From: an uncultured Prevotellaceae bacterium
Lineage (GTDB): Bacteria; Bacteroidota; Bacteroidia; Bacteroidales; Bacteroidaceae
Assembly (NCBI GenBank): GCA_947306605.1
Contig: CAMZHB010000078.1
Location: 1-7,464 of the forward strand
Length of the DNA: 7,464 bases
Reading direction: 5' to 3'
Position numbers and translations under genes: made by a program. Positions 1-4,812 of this stretch are shown here, in pieces. How positions within the stretch are numbered: the first letter of the stretch is position 1; the number at the start of each line of letters is the position of its first letter. The notes under the pieces were generated by a model. The model was not told the origin of the DNA. It did no database searches and saw only the letters and a program-made list of their open reading frames with translations.

Positions 1-1
1 G

Positions 2-1156
2 AAACTGGACGAGAAGATGGTGGACGACGTGCTCGACCAAAGCTACATGAAGTTCCTGCTTCACTACAACTTCCCGCCCTTCTGCACCGGCGAAGCCAAA
101 GCACAACGCAGCGTGGGCCGTCGTGAAATCGGTCACGGCCACCTCGCCTGGCGCGCCCTGAAAGGACAGATACCCGAGGACTTCCCCTACACCGTACGCG
201 TGGTATCACAGATACTGGAATCGAACGGTTCTTCCTCCATGGCCACCGTATGCGCAGGCACACTGGCCATGATGGATGCCGGCGTACCCATGAAGAAACC
301 CGTCAGCGGCATCGCCATGGGTCTCATCAAGAATCCCGGTGAAGACAAATATGCCGTGCTCAGCGACATCCTCGGTGACGAAGACCACCTTGGCGACATG
401 GACTTCAAGACCACCGGCACGAAGGACGGCCTTACCGCCACGCAGATGGACATCAAGTGCGACGGCCTCAGCTACGAAATCCTCGAAAAGGCCCTCATGC
501 AGGCCAAGGAAGGCCGCGAGCACATCCTCGGCAAACTCACGGAAACCATCAGTGAGCCGCGCGCCGACTTCAAGCCCAACGTGCCGCGCATCGAAATGAT
601 CACTATTCCCAAGGAATTCATCGGTGCCGTCATTGGCCCGGGCGGAAAGATTATCCAAGGAATGCAGGAAGAGACTGGCACCACCATCACCATCGATGAA
701 GAAGACGGTGTAGGCAAGGTGCAGGTGGCCGCTCCCGACAAGGCCAGCATTGAAGCCGCCCTTGCCAAGATCCGCGCCATCGTGGCCATTCCCGAAGTGG
801 GTGAGGTTTACGACGCCAAGGTCGTAAGTATCATGCCTTACGGTTGCTTCGTTGAATTCATGCCGGGCCGCGAAGGTCTGCTCCACATCAGCGAAATGGA
901 CTGGAAGCGTCTCGAGACGGTCGAGGAGACCGGCGTCAAGGAAGGCGACATTATCAAGGTAAAACTGCTCGAGATTAACGAGAAGACCGGCAAGTTCCGT
1001 CTGTCACACCGCGTGCTCATGGAGAAACCCGAAGGCTACGAAGAGCGCCCGCAGCGTCCCCAGCGCCCCCGTGGAGAACGCGGCGAGCGCGGAGAGCGTG
1101 GAGAACGCCCGCAGCGTCCTCATGGTGAACGTGGCGAACGTCCCCGCCGAGACTAA
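2..1156 (+). CDS. pnp: Polynucleotide phosphorylase, C-terminal part (5' truncated by window edge)
   Basis: PNPase degrades RNA 3'->5' by phosphorolysis, releasing nucleoside diphosphates; it acts in the cytoplasm as a trimer. The reading frame is open from base 2, so the start lies upstream and about half of the usual ~700-residue protein is visible (384 residues). In this fragment, residues ~10-185 are the second RNase PH core domain, with REIGHGHLAW and the catalytic segment GDEDHLGDMDFK; Asp128, Asp134 and Lys136 correspond to E. coli Asp486, Asp492 and Lys494, so the active site looks intact. A KH domain follows (~196-258) with its GPGG loop at 212-215, then an S1 domain (~265-340, PYGCFVEF and GLLHIS). 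The last ~44 residues are a low-complexity Arg/Gly/Glu/Pro tail with RGE repeats, probably disordered and RNA-binding (inference). The gene ends in TAA before a hairpin. Identification is secure. Confidence 0.97.
   Translation, partial: KLDEKMVDDVLDQSYMKFLLHYNFPPFCTGEAKAQRSVGRREIGHGHLAWRALKGQIPEDFPYTVRVVSQILESNGSSSMATVCAGTLAMMDAGVPMKKPVSGIAMGLIKNPGEDKYAVLSDILGDEDHLGDMDFKTTGTKDGLTATQMDIKCDGLSYEILEKALMQAKEGREHILGKLTETISEPRADFKPNVPRIEMITIPKEFIGAVIGPGGKIIQGMQEETGTTITIDEEDGVGKVQVAAPDKASIEAALAKIRAIVAIPEVGEVYDAKVVSIMPYGCFVEFMPGREGLLHISEMDWKRLETVEETGVKEGDIIKVKLLEINEKTGKFRLSHRVLMEKPEGYEERPQRPQRPRGERGERGERGERPQRPHGERGERPRRD
1046..1119 (+). repeat. Direct repeat inside the pnp tail
   Basis: A 14-base sequence, CGCCCGCAGCGTCC, occurs exactly at 1046-1059 and again at 1106-1119, 60 bases (20 codons) apart. 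Between the copies are near-repeats of GGCGAGCGC / GGAGAGCGT. In protein terms this gives two ERPQRP units separated by RGE triplets. The 60-base period keeps frame, so recombination between copies would lengthen or shorten the tail by 20 residues without disrupting the gene. Confidence 0.75.
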
Positions 1157-1181
1157 ACACTAAACTAAAAATAGAATGGTC

Positions 1182-1213
1182 AAGGGCTCTCCCCGCTTGG
1201 GAAGAGCCCTTTC
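1182..1213. terminator. Hairpin terminator between convergent pnp and HAD gene
   Basis: The arms AAGGGCTCT (1182-1190) and AGAGCCCTT (1203-1211) form a perfect 9-bp stem. After a single C/A mismatch, CCC (1192-1194) pairs with GGG (1199-1201) around a GCTT loop. On the plus strand it is followed by a short T-rich stretch (TTTCCTT), 25 bases after the pnp stop. On the minus strand the HAD gene ends at 1236 and the hairpin comes next, with a T run a little further on (opposite 1166-1171). It probably serves both genes; the plus-strand T tract is imperfect. Confidence 0.75.
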
Positions 1214-1235
1214 CTTATGTCTATCCGGACGAAGC

Positions 1236-1844
1236 CTAGGGTTCCAGCAGCCCGTGCCGCACCAATTCCCCGCGCAGAGTCCCGGCATCCGTGAAGCGAT
1301 GGCCGTGGAGTCCCACGTGGCGCGCGCCTTCCACATTGTCAGCGTTGTCGTCGATGAACAGGCTTTCGTCGGCCCGCAGATTGTAGCGGTTGAGCAGGAT
1401 GCGGTAAATCCGCGCGTCGGGTTTGACCACCCCTTCCTCGGCGCTGACCACGATGCCGCGGAAACGGTGGAACAAGGCGTGCCGGGCCATCACGCCGGGC
1501 AACATTTCCATGGACCAGTTGGTCAGTCCGTAGAGAGGCACGCCGCGGCCGTCCAATTCGGCCAGCAGAGTGTCCATGTCTTCCACCTCGCCGCCCATCA
1601 TGTCGTTCCAGCGGCTGTGGTAGAGAGCGATGGCCTCCGACCACTCGGGATATTGCGCCTGCAACTCCATGACGCACTCGCTGAAGGGCCGTCCCAGGTC
1701 CATCTGGCTGTTCCACTCACCGGTCACCACGTGGCGCACAAACCAGTCGGCCCGCTCCGCGTCGCCAAAGTAAGCGTTGTAGACACGGCGCGGGTCCCAC
1801 TTGACCACCACGCCGCCGAAGTCGAACACCAGATTCTTAATCAT
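1236..1844 (-). CDS. HAD-superfamily (subfamily IA, YihX-like) phosphatase
   Basis: This predicted cytoplasmic phosphohydrolase of 202 residues is of usual size for the YihX-like group. All four HAD motifs are visible: motif I DFGGVVVKWD with nucleophile Asp8 (the DxG form seen in YihX relatives), motif II LTNWS with Thr108, motif III Lys141 in VVKPDARIY, and motif IV FIDDNADNVEGA with Asp165/Asp166. E. coli YihX hydrolyses alpha-glucose-1-phosphate, but substrates vary widely in this family, so none is assigned. I chose the ATG at 1844 because MIKNLVFDFGG puts motif I at the N-terminus, as in relatives; a longer frame from 1889 adds 15 residues lying inside the upstream gene. The start overlaps the AlaX-like gene by 8 bases, so the two are probably co-transcribed and translationally coupled. 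A GGAGGG sequence ends only 2 bases before the ATG, too close for an ordinary Shine-Dalgarno site. Confidence 0.9.
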   Translation of the reverse strand: MIKNLVFDFGGVVVKWDPRRVYNAYFGDAERADWFVRHVVTGEWNSQMDLGRPFSECVMELQAQYPEWSEAIALYHSRWNDMMGGEVEDMDTLLAELDGRGVPLYGLTNWSMEMLPGVMARHALFHRFRGIVVSAEEGVVKPDARIYRILLNRYNLRADESLFIDDNADNVEGARHVGLHGHRFTDAGTLRGELVRHGLLEP

Positions 1845-2316
1845 GGCCCTCCGTTTCGTCCAAGCGGAACACCAAACGTTGCACCCCATCCTGCCAACGG
1901 CTGCTCGAGATGCGGAAACGCCCTATCTGTCCCGTGCGCTCCACGTGCTGGCCTGCACAGAGGCACTCGTCGTAGTTGCCCACGTGGACGATGCGCACCG
2001 TCTCACTCGCGTCGTCGGGCAAGCGGTTCAGTTCGAAGCGCCCGGCCATGTCGGCTTTCCTGGCATATTCCGTCCACACCTCCACGTCGGCGGCGATGAC
2101 GGCATTGACGCGGTCTTCCAGGTCGCGTATCTGCTCCTCCGTCAGCGGTTGCGCCAGATGGTAGTCGAGTTTCGACTTCTTGCGTTCCACATGGCTCGAA
2201 AAGGCGCGTCCGCAACCGTAAAGGCGTGCCACCGTGCCGTTCAGGATATGCTCCGCAGTGTGCGAAGGCCGGTGCTCGTCTTTGTTATGGGCATTGAGAA
2301 TAGGTTCCTGTTCCAT
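1837..2316 (-). CDS. AlaX-like tRNA-editing domain protein (tRNA-synthetase SAD domain)
   Basis: The protein is 159 residues, essentially a free-standing second additional domain (SAD) of alanyl/threonyl-tRNA synthetases. Such proteins hydrolyse mischarged tRNA in trans, typically Ser- or Gly-tRNA(Ala). The zinc-site signature is visible: HTAEH at 19-23 (HxxxH) and CAGQH at 120-124 (CxxxH). Between them are ERKKSK and an acidic helix, as in related proteins; the N-terminal beta-barrel of long AlaX forms is absent. I start at the ATG at 2316 (MEQEPILNAH). The frame stays open upstream to 2559, but that extension is Arg-rich, runs through the AT-rich promoter-like stretch and has no domain, so I treat it as untranslated. 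The gene overlaps the start of the downstream HAD gene by 8 bases. Its exact editing substrate cannot be told from sequence; a deacylase on another aminoacyl-tRNA is possible. Confidence 0.87.
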   Translation of the reverse strand: MEQEPILNAHNKDEHRPSHTAEHILNGTVARLYGCGRAFSSHVERKKSKLDYHLAQPLTEEQIRDLEDRVNAVIAADVEVWTEYARKADMAGRFELNRLPDDASETVRIVHVGNYDECLCAGQHVERTGQIGRFRISSSRWQDGVQRLVFRLDETEGHD

Positions 2317-2338
2317 CGTTTTCTGTCGTTTTGGGATA

Positions 2339-2346
2339 CGAAGATA
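2339..2346 (-). promoter_or_regulatory. Candidate -7 element for the AlaX-like/HAD operon
   Basis: Read on the minus strand this is TATCTTCG, matching the Bacteroidetes -7 consensus TAnnTTTG at all but one base. It lies 22 bases before the ATG at 2316, which would leave a leader of about 15 bases. I find no clear TTTG -33 element 19-21 bases further upstream, where the heptamer repeats sit, so the call is moderate. Confidence 0.45.
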
Positions 2347-2356
2347 CATATTTAAA

Positions 2357-2384
2357 TTGAAAATTGAGAGTTGAAATTTGAGAA
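2357..2384. repeat. Four tandem heptamers, TTGARAN
   Basis: Four 7-base units follow each other exactly in register: TTGAAAA, TTGAGAG, TTGAAAT and TTGAGAA. The last two overlap a perfect 7-bp inverted repeat, TGAAATT (2372-2378) / AATTTCA (2383-2389), with a TGAG loop. The array starts 10 bases upstream of the AlaX-side -7 element and so occupies that promoter's -33 region. Its composition (AT-rich) differs sharply from the surrounding GC-rich DNA. Confidence 0.8.
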
Positions 2385-2490
2385 TTTCACCAGAAATTCG
2401 AAATCGCGAGTCTCGCCGTCCAACGTCAGCCGCAGGTCGGTGAGGTCTGGGAATGGCAAATTCGAAACGGCGTTTCAAAATTTCGAGACG

Positions 2491-2532
2491 CCGCCTTTGC
2501 GGCCCGAAGTCCGACCTTTGTGCACCGAAATC
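2491..2532. repeat. Two adjacent imperfect 21-base repeats
   Basis: The units at 2491-2511 and 2512-2532 agree at 15 of 21 positions; both contain CCTTTG and CCGAA at the same offsets. Being multiples of three, they read as DFGAQRS / DFGPQRR in one minus-strand frame, but I see no supporting gene. They form the right-hand arms of several stems in the candidate RNA. Confidence 0.5.
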
Positions 2533-2604
2533 CGGGCTCTCTCCCCGAAACGTCAACACAGTTTACCCGTTTTTGCCCGCCTGCGGACGGTAACGCCAAG
2601 CCCG

Positions 2605-2625
2605 CGGCCCGCAGGGCCGTTTTTT
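2605..2625 (+). terminator. Strong plus-strand intrinsic terminator with no gene upstream
   Basis: CGGCCC (2605-2610) and GGGCCG (2614-2619) form a perfect 6-bp all-GC stem around a GCA loop, followed directly by six T (2620-2625) and another seven-T run at 2629-2635. The T tract fits only plus-strand transcription. The nearest plus-strand gene upstream, pnp, ends 1.45 kb away behind its own hairpin, and everything between is minus-strand, so the transcript being ended is unknown. It may also shield ftsX from read-through antisense to the AlaX gene. Confidence 0.75.
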
Positions 2626-2657
2626 GCGTTTTTTTCGTGAATACGTGACAAAATCGC

Positions 2658-2688
2658 TTGCATTTGAGCCGCTTTTTTGTTAATTTTG
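2658..2688 (+). promoter_or_regulatory. Bacteroidetes-type promoter for the ftsX cluster
   Basis: TAATTTTG at 2681-2688 matches the Bacteroidetes primary-sigma -7 consensus TAnnTTTG exactly. TTG at 2658-2660 (within CTTG) lies 20 bases upstream, the expected -33 spacing, with three of four bases of TTTG. Transcription would start near 2694-2697. It is the best promoter match I see in the window and could drive the whole ftsX-folK cluster. Confidence 0.75.
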
Positions 2689-2694
2689 CGCCAA

Positions 2695-2820
2695 ATTAGA
2701 GATAATGTGCGCCTGCGGCAAGCGGGCCGGCAGCGCAGGGACGCCACGGGCGGCTGAAACAGAGCCGGTAATGCATTCAAGACCAAGGACCGGCAGGGCG
2801 CGCAGAGAGGAAAACGACCG
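2695..2820 (+). promoter_or_regulatory. Long GC-rich 5' leader of ftsX with two hairpins
   Basis: About 125 untranslated bases separate the predicted transcription start from the ftsX ATG. Two inverted repeats are visible: CCTGCG (2712-2717) / CGCAGG (2734-2739) and GCCGGT (2764-2769) / ACCGGC (2789-2794). CCGGCAG also recurs at 2728-2734 and 2790-2796. No terminator follows either hairpin. An overlapping frame of 52 codons (2705-2863) starts with ATG and runs into ftsX out of frame. AGAGAGG lies about 10 bases before the ftsX start. Confidence 0.4.
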
Positions 2821-3699
2821 ATGGGAACGAAAATTAAACATAGGAAGTCACGCACGGGAATGAACGTGCTGACCTCGTGCATCAGCACCACGCTGGTGCT
2901 GGTGTTGCTGGGTACGGTGGTGTTCTTCGTGACACTGGCCCACAACTTCTCCAACAATTTGAAGGAAAACTTCAGTGTGTCGCTGCTGCTCGACGACGAC
3001 GTGTCGCAGAAGCAGGCCTATGACCTTCAGACGCGCCTGAAACGGATGCCGTGCACGCGGCTGGTGAACTACGTGTCGAAGGAGCGCGCGCTGAAGGAGC
3101 AGGCCAAGGCTCTGGGCACCGACCCGCAGGAGTTCATGAAGGAGAACCCGATGCCGGCGGCTTTCGAGGTGTATCTGAAAGCCGAATATGCCACGAACGA
3201 CAGCCTGAACCGCATCGTGCCGGCCCTGAAAGCGGACACGGCGGTGATGGAAGTGGCCTATCCCGAAAACCTCATCGAGAGTCTGAACACGAACATCCGG
3301 CGCATCAGCCTGGTGATGCTCATCGTGGCCCTGCTGCTGACCATCGTGTCGTTCGCACTCATCAACAACACCGTCCGTCTGGGCGTGCACGCCCAGCGCT
3401 TCCGCATCTTCACGATGACACTGGTGGGCGCCAGCTGGAGCTTCATCCGCCGCCCGTTCATGACGAAGGCCTTCTGGATAGGCTTCGTGTCGGCCGTGCT
3501 GGCCACAGGCGTGCTGGCGGGCGGCATCTACGGCATGACCAAGTATGAACCCAAAATGCAAGAACTGCTCAACTGGCAAGTGCTCGGCGCCACCTTCGGC
3601 GTGGTGTTCCTCTGCGGCATCCTGCTGACACTGCTCTGCGCCTATTTCTCGGTGAACAAGAACCTGCGCCTGAGCTACGACAAACTGCACCGCTATTGA
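2821..3699 (+). CDS. ftsX: Cell-division permease-like protein FtsX
   Basis: FtsX is the membrane half of the FtsEX complex, an ABC-transporter-like machine that does not transport but couples ATP hydrolysis by FtsE to activation of peptidoglycan hydrolases at the division site. The 292-residue product has the FtsX plan: a short basic cytoplasmic N-terminus, TM1 (~17-42), an extracytoplasmic domain (~43-160, with the family NPMPAAFEV segment at 109-117), then TM2 (~162-184), TM3 (~216-239) and TM4 (~254-278). The conserved cytoplasmic loop NNTVRLGVHAQR ... LVGAS ... IRRPFM (182-214), where FtsE would dock, is intact. The ATG at 2821 gives the expected positively charged start. No ftsE lies within this window. 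It is the first gene of the cluster, behind a good promoter, and DUF3098 follows after 15 bases. Confidence 0.95.
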   Translation: MGTKIKHRKSRTGMNVLTSCISTTLVLVLLGTVVFFVTLAHNFSNNLKENFSVSLLLDDDVSQKQAYDLQTRLKRMPCTRLVNYVSKERALKEQAKALGTDPQEFMKENPMPAAFEVYLKAEYATNDSLNRIVPALKADTAVMEVAYPENLIESLNTNIRRISLVMLIVALLLTIVSFALINNTVRLGVHAQRFRIFTMTLVGASWSFIRRPFMTKAFWIGFVSAVLATGVLAGGIYGMTKYEPKMQELLNWQVLGATFGVVFLCGILLTLLCAYFSVNKNLRLSYDKLHRY

Positions 3700-3714
3700 A
3701 AAAACTATAACTTC

Positions 3715-3975
3715 ATGAACAAACAAAACTTTGCCCTAGGCAAAATCAATTTCATCCTGCTCGCCGTGAGCGCGGCAGTGGTCATCGTCGGCTTCATACT
3801 CATGGCCGGCGACGGCACTACGGAACAAACCTTCAACCCCGACATCTTCAGTGTGCGCCGCACGAAGGTGGCCCCAATGGTGTGTCTGGTAGGTTTCCTG
3901 AGCATGATTTTCGCCATCCTCTACCGCCTCAAGAAAGAAACGACGGACAAATCGGAGACTTCAGCCGAGAAGTAA
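3715..3975 (+). CDS. DUF3098 family small inner-membrane protein
   Basis: This 86-residue protein has two predicted membrane helices (~12-31 and ~52-69) joined by a short loop, with a charged C-terminal tail (LKKETTDKSE). It matches the DUF3098 pattern as I know it: FALGKINFILL near the start, GFILMAGDG, then FNPDIFSVRRTKVAP leading into helix 2. The family is typical of Bacteroidota and has no established function. It sits 15 bases after ftsX and 3 bases before uppP, so it is surely in their transcript. That position suggests a role in cell-envelope growth or division, for example as a small FtsX or UppP partner; this is inference only. The ATG at 3715 is chosen because the conserved segment starts six residues in. 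Confidence 0.88.
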   Translation: MNKQNFALGKINFILLAVSAAVVIVGFILMAGDGTTEQTFNPDIFSVRRTKVAPMVCLVGFLSMIFAILYRLKKETTDKSETSAEK

Positions 3976-3978
3976 ACA

Positions 3979-4785
3979 ATGGACTGGTTACAAGCATTGA
4001 TTTTGGGTCTCGTTCAGGGACTCACGGAATATCTGCCTGTCAGCAGCAGCGGCCATCTGGCCATCGGCGCCCACCTGTTCGGACTCAACGGTGAGGAGAA
4101 CCTTGCGTTCACCGTCGCCGTTCACGTGGCCACCGTGCTGAGCACCCTGGTCATCCTGTGGAGCGAAATCAAATGGCTGTTCAACGGCCTGCTGAAAGGA
4201 CGCATGAACGACGAGACACGCTATGCCCTGAACATCCTGGTGTCCATGATTCCCGTGGGTATCGTGGGCGTGTTCTTCAAGGACCAAGTGGAAGAAGTGT
4301 TCGGCTCGGGCCTGGCCATCGTCGGCGCCATGTTGCTGGTAACGGCGTTTCTGCTGGCGTTTTCCTACTACTACCGCCCGCAGTACAAAGCCAAAATCAG
4401 CATGCGCGATGCCTTCATCATCGGAATAGCACAAGCCTGCGCCGTCATGCCCGGCCTGTCGCGCTCGGGCAGCACCATCGCCACGGGACTGCTCCTCGGC
4501 AACGACAAGGCGAAACTGGCCCAGTTCTCCTTCCTAATGGTCATCCCGCCCATCCTCGGCGAAGCTCTGCTCGACATCGTGAAAGCCATGAAAGACGGCG
4601 CCGAAGCCGCCGTAGGCTCCATCTCGACGGGAGCATTGGCCGTGGGTTTCACCGCAGCCTTCCTGTCAGGCTGCTTCGCCTGCCGGTGGATGATTGACAT
4701 CGTGAAACGCGGCAAACTCGTTTACTTTGCCATCTACTGCGCCGCCGTGGGCCTCATCACCCTGGTTTGCTCGTTCTTCTTCTAA
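3979..4785 (+). CDS. uppP: Undecaprenyl-diphosphatase (UppP/BacA family)
   Basis: UppP removes a phosphate from undecaprenyl pyrophosphate, regenerating the lipid carrier for peptidoglycan and other surface polymers, and can raise bacitracin tolerance. The 268-residue, highly hydrophobic protein has the usual family length and both signature regions. QGLTEYLPVSSSGH (13-26) holds the (E/Q)xxxE motif, here Gln13/Glu17, with Ser22-24 and His26. PGLSRSGST (158-166) supplies the catalytic Arg162, equivalent to E. coli Arg174. About seven to eight membrane helices are visible. The ATG is 3 bases after the DUF3098 stop, so translation is probably coupled. Nothing appears missing or truncated. Confidence 0.97.
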   Translation: MDWLQALILGLVQGLTEYLPVSSSGHLAIGAHLFGLNGEENLAFTVAVHVATVLSTLVILWSEIKWLFNGLLKGRMNDETRYALNILVSMIPVGIVGVFFKDQVEEVFGSGLAIVGAMLLVTAFLLAFSYYYRPQYKAKISMRDAFIIGIAQACAVMPGLSRSGSTIATGLLLGNDKAKLAQFSFLMVIPPILGEALLDIVKAMKDGAEAAVGSISTGALAVGFTAAFLSGCFACRWMIDIVKRGKLVYFAIYCAAVGLITLVCSFFF

Positions 4786-4812
4786 ACAATAAAACAAAGC
4801 ATCCCTTCCGGC

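Larger units (their letters stand above)
2416..2625 (+). ncRNA. Candidate structured small RNA ending in an intrinsic terminator (unproven)
   Basis: No convincing gene lies here, but the plus strand contains nested complementary segments. The innermost stem is CGGCGTTTC (2468-2476) / GAGACGCCG (2485-2493), 9 bp with one G-U pair. Outside it are GCAAA (2456-2460) / TTTGC (2496-2500), GGG (2449-2451) / CCC (2503-2505) and AGGTCGG (2434-2440) / CCGACCT (2511-2517). A longer-range pairing, CCGCAGG (2430-2436) / CCTGCGG (2580-2586), competes in part with the last, and CCGTCC (2416-2421) can pair with GGACGG (2585-2590). The segment ends in a strong plus-strand terminator (2605-2625). The G-U pair becomes a C/A mismatch in minus-strand RNA, which also favours the plus strand. 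I recognise no known RNA family; SRP RNA and RNase P RNA hallmarks are absent. The 5' end is a guess: the only promoter-like sequence seen is weak (TTTG at 2330-2333, 19 bases, then TAAATTGA). Confidence 0.27.

Noticed and set aside
206..886. Long minus-strand frame (226 codons) opposite pnp
   Set aside because: It is antisense to unmistakable PNPase domains, is His/Gly/Asp-rich and matches no family; GC-rich codon bias opens such frames.
1176..2099. Plus-strand frame of 307 codons opposite the HAD and AlaX-like genes
   Set aside because: It begins at the pnp terminator hairpin and crosses two minus-strand genes with intact catalytic motifs.
2317..2559. 81-codon N-terminal extension of the AlaX-like protein
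   Set aside because: The frame is open but Arg-rich, passes through the heptamer repeat and the -7-like element, and relatives begin near MEQEP.
2371..2640. Plus-strand frame of 89 codons in the intergenic region
   Set aside because: It runs through the terminator and its T runs (ending GPFFAFFS), has atypical codons and no domain.
2848..3726. Minus-strand frame of 292 codons opposite ftsX
   Set aside because: A mirror of ftsX with extreme His/Gln/Glu content and no domain; FtsX motifs and membrane pattern settle the strand.
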